The notes beneath the pieces were generated by a model, which was given only the letters and a program-made list of their open reading frames with translations, made no database searches and was not told the DNA's origin. 18,903 nucleotides of DNA, taken from assembly GCF_900626145.1 (NCBI RefSeq), contig NZ_LR130816.1, positions 663,921-682,823 of the forward strand, in the 5' to 3' direction. Both the position numbers and the translations under genes were made by a program. The stretch comes from Intestinimonas timonensis (GTDB lineage Bacteria; Bacillota; Clostridia; Oscillospirales; Oscillospiraceae). Below are positions 13,670-18,903 of this stretch, in pieces; position 1 is the stretch's first letter, and every line of letters starts with the position of its first letter.

Positions 13670-14752
13670 GTGAAAAGAACGACGGCGTTTTTCCTGGCGC
13701 TGCTTCTCATTGCCGCCACAGCCCTGGCGGCGGAGGAGGCGTTCCCGTACCATACCTCCGACTGGGCCCGGGAAGAGGTATCCCGGGCGGCGGAGCTTGG
13801 CCTCATTTACGACCCCTATGACTACCTTTGGGACCTGGAAGGCCCCATCACCCGGGGAGACTTCGCCTCCAACGCCGCTGCCCTGGTGGCCAAGGGCTTC
13901 GGCATCAATTTGGAGGGCTATGTCTTCGTCATGAACTACCGAGGGCAGGCGGAGGACGAGAATTTCACCTGCTCCGCCGTGGATGCCGCCGTCGAGTTGG
14001 GCATCCTTCAGGGAATAAGCGCGGGCGAGCTGGACCTGTACCGCGCAATCACCCGGCAGGAGGCTGCCGCCATGCTTGCCCGGACCTATCGGGCCTACCA
14101 GAGCGAGGAGCCTGATGTGCTGGAGCCGGTCTCCTTCACGGACCGGGCGGACATCGCGGACTGGGCCCTGGAGGACGTGGCTCTGATGAACCAGCTTGGG
14201 ATCATGAACGGCGTGGGGGATGGACGGTTCGACCCTCTGGGGGAGTATACACAGGAGCAGTGCATCCTCTCTCTGCTGCGGCTGTATGAGGCGGTCCCCT
14301 TTGACGGCGCGGGACGGGAGAACCCCTTCTCCATACTAGAGCCGCAGCCGGGCTTCCGCTGCACATTCCCCAATTCAGGGTATTACGTTTTCGCCCTGGA
14401 GAGTGAGGACTACTACATATTCTCCAGGATTTATCCCTCCCAGGGCTGGAGCAACACGACCTATGATATCTATGTGATCGAACGGGACCTCTCCGTCCGG
14501 AGATATGAGACCCCAATCCTGAAGTTTATCGGTTTCCGTGGCGCGGAGCACGGTAAGCCCGAAAATCCCATTCTATCCCATGATGGAACCAAGCTGACCT
14601 ATACCGTCACCCTGACAGAGGATGCCTATCGCTATGATTTCTATGGCGAGACATACTCGGACCTTTTGTTTGAGAAGGGCATCTACACCGTCACCATGGA
14701 CCTAGCCACCGGAGAGAAGACCTGGACCTGGGCGGAGCTGGGCACCGGCTGA
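13670..14752 (+). CDS. SLH-domain surface protein
   Basis: 360 residues with a signal peptide (MKRTTAFFLALLLIAATALA) and three S-layer homology-like repeats: about 25-80 (ending GPITRGDFASNAAALVAKGF), 95-145 (DAAVELGILQGI... AITRQEAAAMLARTY), and 150-210 (SFTDRADIADWALEDVALMNQLGIMNGVG). The third is the most canonical. SLH repeats anchor proteins to pyruvylated wall polymer. The C-terminal 140 residues (about 220-360) are beta-rich, with SHDGTKLTYTVTLTE and ending TGEKTWTWAELGTG, and match no family I know. The GTG at 13670 is chosen because it gives a clean signal peptide and has GGGGG nine bases upstream; ATG at 13661 would sit directly on the ribosome site. It has its own promoter and terminator, so it is monocistronic. 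Confidence 0.85.
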   Translation: MKRTTAFFLALLLIAATALAAEEAFPYHTSDWAREEVSRAAELGLIYDPYDYLWDLEGPITRGDFASNAAALVAKGFGINLEGYVFVMNYRGQAEDENFTCSAVDAAVELGILQGISAGELDLYRAITRQEAAAMLARTYRAYQSEEPDVLEPVSFTDRADIADWALEDVALMNQLGIMNGVGDGRFDPLGEYTQEQCILSLLRLYEAVPFDGAGRENPFSILEPQPGFRCTFPNSGYYVFALESEDYYIFSRIYPSQGWSNTTYDIYVIERDLSVRRYETPILKFIGFRGAEHGKPENPILSHDGTKLTYTVTLTEDAYRYDFYGETYSDLLFEKGIYTVTMDLATGEKTWTWAELGTG

Positions 14753-14794
14753 ACTGGCCCTGCGACGGCGGGCATCTTTTCAAGTACTCCGGCG

Positions 14795-14842
14795 AAAAGA
14801 GCGGTGTGGAAGCGTTTTGCGCTTCCACACCGCTCTTTTTCT
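14795..14842 (+). terminator. Strong terminator after SLH gene
   Basis: A perfect 20-bp stem (14795-14814 with 14820-14839) with loop TTTTG, starting AAAAGAGCGG and ending CCGCTCTTTTT. It is symmetrical enough to work on both strands. Confidence 0.92.
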
Positions 14843-14918
14843 CTCTCTGTAAAAGCCCTCCGAATAGGCGAGGCCTACCTTGGTATTCTCTCTGCCCAGA
14901 GTCTGTTATCATACGATA

Positions 14919-14947
14919 TTGCGCCGGACATGCCCCTGGGATATACT
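14919..14947 (+). promoter_or_regulatory. Possible promoter of Crp/Fnr-like gene
   Basis: TTGCGC (14919-14924) and TATACT (14942-14947) have a 17-bp spacer, about 30 bp before the start codon. The -35 is poor, which would fit an activator-dependent promoter. Confidence 0.4.
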
Positions 14948-14977
14948 GGTTTTATATTGTGCGCGGGAGGCAGACTC

Positions 14978-15544
14978 ATGGACCCCAATACCTTTTTTAC
15001 CAAAATCCTGCCCATTCAAGACGAGGCCCTTCGGGCTCGGGTGGTATCCCTGTCACAGGTTCGAAAGCTGGACAAGGGGGCGTTTCTGGTCCGGGAGGGG
15101 GAGACGATGAGCCAGATCTCCTTTCTCCTCTCCGGTATCCTGCTGGGCTTTTTTCTGGACTACAACGGGCGGGATATCACCGACTGCTTCGGGGTGCGGT
15201 GCGGAGCTCCGGCGGTCTCCAGCTTCCGGCCGGACGCCCCCTCTCCCATCTCCATCCAGGCTCTGACAGACACGCGGGTCCTGAGTATCCCCATGGTGGA
15301 GGCACTGGACCTGCTGGAGCATGACGTGCGTCTGGTCTACATCTACAACCATCTGCTGCAGGCCTCCATGGAGGAGCACTGGCAGCTTAAGACCGTCCTC
15401 CACAAGCGGACCGCCATGGAGCGCTACCAGTGGTTCCCGGAGGCCTACCCCGGCCTCATCGACCAGGTCACCCACCGCTATGTGGCCTCTTTTCTGGAGA
15501 TGTCACCCGTCACCCTCAGCCGTCTGCGCTCGGCTCTGCGGTGA
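14978..15544 (+). CDS. Crp/Fnr-family transcription regulator
   Basis: 188 residues. The N-terminal part (about 10-115) looks like a cyclic-nucleotide-binding-type beta barrel: LDKGAFLVREGETMSQISFLLSGILLGFFLDYNGRDI, then ALTDTRVLSIPMVEALDLL. A long linking helix follows (about 115-150), and the C-terminal end SFLEMSPVTLSRLRSAL is the recognition region of the HTH. Key cAMP phosphate-binding residues (RxS after GE) are not visible, so another or no ligand is likely. The C-terminus ends directly after the recognition helix, so it is slightly shorter than usual. GGGAGG lies seven bases before the ATG. The next gene starts 41 bp downstream, so the two may be co-transcribed. Confidence 0.82.
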   Translation: MDPNTFFTKILPIQDEALRARVVSLSQVRKLDKGAFLVREGETMSQISFLLSGILLGFFLDYNGRDITDCFGVRCGAPAVSSFRPDAPSPISIQALTDTRVLSIPMVEALDLLEHDVRLVYIYNHLLQASMEEHWQLKTVLHKRTAMERYQWFPEAYPGLIDQVTHRYVASFLEMSPVTLSRLRSALR

Positions 15545-15585
15545 GCCTTTGCCTCCCACGCAGTCAAAGAAAGGAATGTTGCACC

Positions 15586-16626
15586 ATGCACCCTGGCAAG
15601 AAGCTCCTCTCCCTGCTGTTGACCCTGGCTCTGTGCGCCGGGCTCACCGTCCCCGCCCTGGCCGGCGGCATCGCCCCCACCCTCCACGACGGCTCCGGCG
15701 AAGTGGTCCTGGACCAGTCTGGCTCCGGCGCCGGCTGGACCTATGACGCGGACACCAACACCCTTACCCTCAACGGCTTCAACGGCGCCTACATCTCCTA
15801 CGCCGATGAGTTCTCCGACCTGCCTCTGACCGTGGTGCTCCAGGGCCAGAACACCATCACCGGCAGCGTGGCCTCCCCCACCGGGGAGGGCGCTCTGGTG
15901 AGCTGGGGCGGCCTGGTCCTTCAGGGCGACGGCTCCCTCACCGTTAGCGGCGGCCTCAGCGCCATGGAGCTGACCGTCAGCGGCGGCACGGTCTCCGTCA
16001 CCGGTGATGCGGCCAACGGCAACGCGGTGGCCGCTGAGAATGTCACCGTCAGCGGTGGTTCCCTTACCGCCGTCCCCGCTGCCGGGGACGCCTCCACCGG
16101 AAAGCTCTATTACGGCATCCAGTGCACCGGCTCTCTCACCATGACCGGCGGCGCCATCCGGGTGGACCAGCCCGCCGGCGGCAGCGACGATTCGGCCATC
16201 CGCTGCAACGGCACCCTGACCCTCACCGGCGGCTCCCTCACCGCCTCCGGAGCCGTCTTTGCTGAGAGCCTGACCCTGGGCGACGGCATGTCCGCTGTGG
16301 GCGGCTTCCAGGCCGGGGACGACCTGCCCCTGACCTTTGAGGACGGCCGCTTCAAGGCCGCCACCAACGAGGGCAACGTGCAGAGCAGCTTTGTCTCCGT
16401 GACCGGCTCCGGTGCCGCCCCCTTCACCGGCGACCAGACCTACGTCCCCAACTCTGCCGCCGTGGTGGTGGACGGCGCCGACGCCGGCCTGGAGGCCATC
16501 TCCATCTACGACGCCGCCGGCAATGGCTACACCTACTTCAAGCTCCGTGACCTGGGCGACGCCCTGGGCTTCGGCGTGGACTGGGACCAGACCGCCGGTG
16601 CCATCGTCATTGGCACCAAGGGCTGA
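15586..16626 (+). CDS. Secreted beta-rich surface protein with amine-oxidase-N-like tail
   Basis: 346 residues. Signal peptide at about 1-26 (MHPGKKLLSLLLTLALCAGL... ending PALA). A repetitive Gly/Ser/Thr-rich region follows (about 45-240) with WTYDADTNTLTLNGFNGAYI and short recurring strands such as LTVSGG, VTVSGG, LTMTGG and LTLTGG, which suggests a right-handed beta-helix of carbohydrate-binding or adhesin type. The tail (about 312-346) NGYTYFKLRDLGDALGFGVDW resembles the copper-amine-oxidase N-terminal-like domain common in Firmicute surface proteins. There is no LPXTG, so attachment is unclear. AAGGA lies ten bases before the ATG. The ligand is unknown. High GC throughout also produces long antisense frames that are not genes. 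Confidence 0.85.
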   Translation: MHPGKKLLSLLLTLALCAGLTVPALAGGIAPTLHDGSGEVVLDQSGSGAGWTYDADTNTLTLNGFNGAYISYADEFSDLPLTVVLQGQNTITGSVASPTGEGALVSWGGLVLQGDGSLTVSGGLSAMELTVSGGTVSVTGDAANGNAVAAENVTVSGGSLTAVPAAGDASTGKLYYGIQCTGSLTMTGGAIRVDQPAGGSDDSAIRCNGTLTLTGGSLTASGAVFAESLTLGDGMSAVGGFQAGDDLPLTFEDGRFKAATNEGNVQSSFVSVTGSGAAPFTGDQTYVPNSAAVVVDGADAGLEAISIYDAAGNGYTYFKLRDLGDALGFGVDWDQTAGAIVIGTKG

Positions 16627-16643
16627 GCCCTCCCCTACAGCGC

Positions 16644-16683
16644 AAAAAAGTTCCCCCTGCCTCATGGCAGGGGGAACTTTTTG
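16644..16683. terminator. Bidirectional terminator between convergent genes
   Basis: AAAAAGTTCCCCCTGCC (16645-16661) pairs perfectly with 16666-16682 across a TCAT loop, giving T-runs on both strands. It serves the surface-protein gene and the minus-strand desulfhydrase gene. Confidence 0.92.
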
Positions 16684-16688
16684 TCTGT

Positions 16689-17711
16689 TTAGCGGAAGAG
16701 CTCCGGGTGGGCGAAGTTGGCCACGCCGCCGCCGGTGTGGAAAAAGACCACGGTGTCCTCCTTGGTGAGGACTCCCTTGCGGATGAGGTCCACCATACCG
16801 GCAAAGGCCTTGCCGGCGTAGGTGTGGCAGAGGATGAGCCCCTCGGTGCGGGCGGCCATGGACACCGCCTCCAGGGCGGTGTCGGTGACGGCGCCGTAAC
16901 CGGCGCCGATGTAGTCGTAGTTGACGGAGATCTGATCGGCGGTGAACCGCTCCCCACAGCCCAGAAAGTCCATGGTGGCGTTGCACAGCTCAGCGACCTC
17001 CTCCTCCTTGGGCCGGGTGTGGTAGCTGACGCTGATGCCCAGCATCTTGGTGTCCATGCCGGAAAGGCGCAGGCCGCACTCGATGCCCGCCTGGGTGCCG
17101 CCGGTGCCGGTGGCGGCGATGACATAGTCCGCCTTTACGCCCAGCTCCTTCAGCTGGTCACCCAGCTCGTCCACGGCGTTGATGTAGCCCAGGTTACCCA
17201 CGGGGGTGGCACCGCCCAGGGGCATGAGCACCGGGTGCCGGCCCTTGGACCGGTACTCCTCGGCAATCTTGCCGGTGATGGGGAAGACCCCCTGGATCTC
17301 CAGATCCTCCACGTCCTGGGGCACATTGGGCTCGTAGCGCAGCTCGGCCCCCATCAGGTGGTCCAGCAGCAGGTTGCCCTGGAGGTCTCCCTTTGGGGGT
17401 TCCCCCTCCAGCACCACCACCGCCTCCATGCCCAGCTTCCGGGCGGCGGCCACGGTCTGCCGCACCCAGTTGGACTGAAGGCCGCCCAGGGTGATGACGG
17501 TGTCCGCCCCCTCTGCCGCCGCCTGGGGCAGCAGGAATTCCAGCTTCCGGGTCTTGTTTCCCCCGAAGGCCAGGGCGGTGAGATCGTCCCGCTTTACATA
17601 GATCCTGGGTCCCCCCAGCAGCGCGGTCAGGTTGGGGGCGAACTCCAGGGGCGTGGGCAGCGGCGTCAGATGCAGCCTGGGCTGTTTCGCCACGATCGCT
17701 TTGATGTCCAT
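16689..17711 (-). CDS. dcyD: D-cysteine desulfhydrase / ACC deaminase-family PLP enzyme
   Basis: 340 residues of the fold-type II PLP family. Likely reaction: D-cysteine to pyruvate, sulfide and ammonia. Family motifs are IYVKRDDLTALAFGGNKTRKLEF (about 44-66, with the PLP Lys in GGNKTRK), LGGLQSNWVRQTVAAARKLG (about 80), the phosphate-binding GTGGTQAG (about 195) and VVFFHTGGG (about 325). ATG at 17711 is chosen over TTG at 17729 because a GGGGG ribosome site lies just upstream. 1-Aminocyclopropane-1-carboxylate deaminases share the fold, so the substrate is not certain. It lies 27 bp downstream of signal peptidase I and is probably co-transcribed with it, an arrangement without an obvious functional link. 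It ends at the hairpin at 16644. Confidence 0.85.
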   Translation of the reverse strand: MDIKAIVAKQPRLHLTPLPTPLEFAPNLTALLGGPRIYVKRDDLTALAFGGNKTRKLEFLLPQAAAEGADTVITLGGLQSNWVRQTVAAARKLGMEAVVVLEGEPPKGDLQGNLLLDHLMGAELRYEPNVPQDVEDLEIQGVFPITGKIAEEYRSKGRHPVLMPLGGATPVGNLGYINAVDELGDQLKELGVKADYVIAATGTGGTQAGIECGLRLSGMDTKMLGISVSYHTRPKEEEVAELCNATMDFLGCGERFTADQISVNYDYIGAGYGAVTDTALEAVSMAARTEGLILCHTYAGKAFAGMVDLIRKGVLTKEDTVVFFHTGGGVANFAHPELFR

Positions 17712-17738
17712 ATCAGCACCCCCGGTCAAAATGTGGGC

Positions 17739-18368
17739 TTACGCTCTGGGCTGGGAGATGGATTCCACCACTCCGGCGTCCTGGAAGGGCAGCAGCACAA
17801 AGAGGGCCCGGCCCAGGATGCACCGCTCGTCCACCACCCCGATGCTGGGGGAGCGGCCGTCGGTGGAGTTGTTCCGGTTGTCGCCCATGACGAAGACGCA
17901 GCCCTCGGGCACCTCAATGTGGGTGGCGTACTCCGCGGGCAGCTCCCGCATGGGCTCCAGGATATAGAGCTCGTCCAGGGCCACACCGTCCACGTAGACG
18001 GTGTTGGTATCGTAATCGATGTCCACGGTCTGGCCGCCCACGGCGATGATGCGCTTGACGATGGGCGCGCCGTCCCGGAAGGTGTTCTTGCTCAGCACCA
18101 CCACGTCGCCCTGATCGGGCTCGTAGCCGATGGACTGGAGCAGGAGCATGTCCTTGTTGTGGAGGGTGGGCATCATGGACTCGCCGTCCACCCCGATGAT
18201 GCGCCCCACGAAGGTAAAGACCAGGATGAGACCCACCAGAGCCATCACCAGGGCCTGGAGCCAAAAATACATGTCCACCTTCATGGCGTCGCTGTCGGAG
18301 AGCTTGACGCCCTCCTCCTGTTCCTCCTCCGGCTCCTGGGCCGGGTCCAGCTTCCGTTCCTCGGACAA
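17739..18368 (-). CDS. lepB: Signal peptidase I
   Basis: 209 residues. This membrane protease removes Sec and Tat signal peptides outside the membrane, which the surface proteins in this window need. An acidic cytoplasmic N-terminus (about 1-32) precedes one transmembrane helix (about 35-57, YFWLQALVMALVGLILVFTFVG). Catalytic Ser is in VDGESMMPTLHN (about 64), catalytic Lys in PIVKRIIAVGG (about 104), and the conserved box MGDNRNNSTDGRS is at about 160. A one-helix architecture is the Gram-positive type. The TTG start at 18368 gives SEERKL and has GGAG 11 bases upstream; no ATG occurs before the helix. It has its own promoter (18403-18431). Confidence 0.95.
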   Translation of the reverse strand: MSEERKLDPAQEPEEEQEEGVKLSDSDAMKVDMYFWLQALVMALVGLILVFTFVGRIIGVDGESMMPTLHNKDMLLLQSIGYEPDQGDVVVLSKNTFRDGAPIVKRIIAVGGQTVDIDYDTNTVYVDGVALDELYILEPMRELPAEYATHIEVPEGCVFVMGDNRNNSTDGRSPSIGVVDERCILGRALFVLLPFQDAGVVESISQPRA

Positions 18369-18402
18369 GTGGGATCAACTCCAAATCAAGATAATTATGG
18401 TC

Positions 18403-18431
18403 ATTATACCCCTTCAAAGGGGGGATTGCAA
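18403..18431 (-). promoter_or_regulatory. Promoter of lepB-dcyD
   Basis: On the minus strand TTGCAA (18426-18431) and TATAAT (18403-18408) are 17 bp apart, about 35 bp before the lepB start. Confidence 0.75.
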
Positions 18432-18448
18432 GGGAAAGGGCGCATGCT

Positions 18449-18903
18449 TCACCCTTCCAGGCAGGCCTTCTCCCGGCCGTGGCAGGTGAAGAGGAGGATC
18501 TGCCGCTCCCGGGCGAGGTCCTTGAGGCAGTCCAGGGCCAGGGCCATGCGGCCGTCGTCAAAATCGGTGAGGGCGTCGTCCAGCACCAGGGGGGAGGGGT
18601 CCTCCGCAGGCAGGGCCAGCTCGCACACCGCCAGGCGCACCGCCAGGTAGAGCTGGTCCACCGTGCCCTGGGACAGGGTGATGGCCCGCCGGGGCAGCAC
18701 CGCCCCCGCCTCCCGGGCGGAGGCCTCCAGCTCCCGGGTGAGGGTGACCTCCTGGTACTTTCCGCCGGTGAGGGCGGAGAAGAGCTCCCCCACCCTCTGG
18801 TTGAGCCTGGGAGAGAACCGGGACTGGAGGGCGCTGTTGGTCTCCCGGAGGACCTCCAGGGCCGTCTCCAGCGCGGCGTACTCCCCCTGCCGCCGGGTCA
18901 GCG
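18449..18903 (-). CDS. SbcC/YhaN-like ATPase, C-terminal part
   Basis: The frame is open to the right edge, and about 150 C-terminal residues are visible. The end of a helical coiled-coil (ALEVLRETNSALQSRFSPRLNQRVGELFSALTGGKY) is followed by an ABC-type ATPase lobe: the signature TLSQGTVDQLYLAVRLAV, Walker B SPLVLDDALTDFDD, and the His of LLFTCHGRE as switch. This is the SMC/Rad50/SbcC arrangement. The short spacing and LSxGTxDQLYLAxR wording are most like YhaN, which pairs with a YhaM/SbcD-like nuclease in DNA repair. The Walker A half lies outside the window. It ends 80 bp before lepB, which has its own promoter. Confidence 0.85.
   Translation of the reverse strand, partial: LTRRQGEYAALETALEVLRETNSALQSRFSPRLNQRVGELFSALTGGKYQEVTLTRELEASAREAGAVLPRRAITLSQGTVDQLYLAVRLAVCELALPAEDPSPLVLDDALTDFDDGRMALALDCLKDLARERQILLFTCHGREKACLEG

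Noticed and set aside
15900..16260. CRISPR-like or tandem DNA repeat in the surface-protein gene
   Set aside because: The recurring words are short in-frame Ser-Gly-Gly and Thr-Gly-Gly turns of a beta-rich protein; there are no equal-length spacers.
15478..16986. 502-codon minus-strand frame
   Set aside because: It crosses a strong bidirectional terminator and overlaps two clear genes; composition is that of antisense GC-rich sequence.
16707..18650. 647-codon plus-strand frame
   Set aside because: It covers three real minus-strand genes with catalytic motifs in place. Its Gly/His/Val/Leu-rich translation is a codon-bias artefact.

Overview
The window looks like chromosome from a high-GC gut Firmicute, most likely an Oscillospiraceae/Flavonifractor-type Clostridium. 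This is inferred from GC-rich coding sequence, SLH and copper-amine-oxidase-like surface proteins, a pseudouridine catabolism pair, Clostridia-type promoters and Tn1549-like conjugation genes. No rRNA, tRNA or CRISPR array was seen, so the genus is an inference.

Layout. (1) 1-1800: insertion sequences. A decayed IS66-family element runs off the left edge on the minus strand, with tnpA and tnpB collapsed into one broken reading frame. Beside it is a complete 1.25 kb IS30-family element. (2) 1847-5199: native chromosome. It holds a pseudouridine operon (an HTH-fused PfkB kinase, then psuG), a small two-helix membrane protein, and the C-terminal part of an L-fucose-isomerase-like gene on the minus strand. 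(3) 5199 to about 13345: a mosaic island in which almost every gene is broken. It opens with a 52-bp leftover IS5 end and an intact IS5-family element. Then come fragments of an osmoprotectant-type ABC ATPase, a CHC2 primase, a proline-rich conjugation-module protein, a membrane transfer protein, a secreted transfer protein with an ACG where its start should be, a PrgI-VirB4 fusion cut before its ATPase motifs, an SLH/lethal-factor-like metallopeptidase fragment, a promoter-small ORF-hairpin-terminator unit, an unidentified small ORF, a C39-like cell-wall peptidase cut after its catalytic Cys region, a RelB/DinJ antitoxin with a 42-residue stub of its PIN toxin, and the tail of a DUF234-type ATPase. 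(4) About 13345-18903: native chromosome resumes with the tail of a broken gene, an SLH protein, a Crp/Fnr-like regulator and a secreted beta-rich surface protein on the plus strand. A convergent minus-strand block follows: a D-cysteine desulfhydrase-like enzyme, signal peptidase I, and the C-terminus of an SbcC/YhaN-like ATPase leaving the right edge.

Functionally, the native parts cover nucleoside salvage (pseudouridine to uracil plus ribose-5-phosphate), surface-protein export and a metabolic PLP enzyme. The island is best read as a graveyard of integrative-conjugative-element and accessory DNA joined by illegitimate junctions. The only parts that still look able to act are the IS30 and IS5 transposases, the antitoxin with its promoter and operator, and possibly the 10766-11100 transcription unit. 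A metagenome assembly chimera must be excluded before biological weight is put on the junctions.
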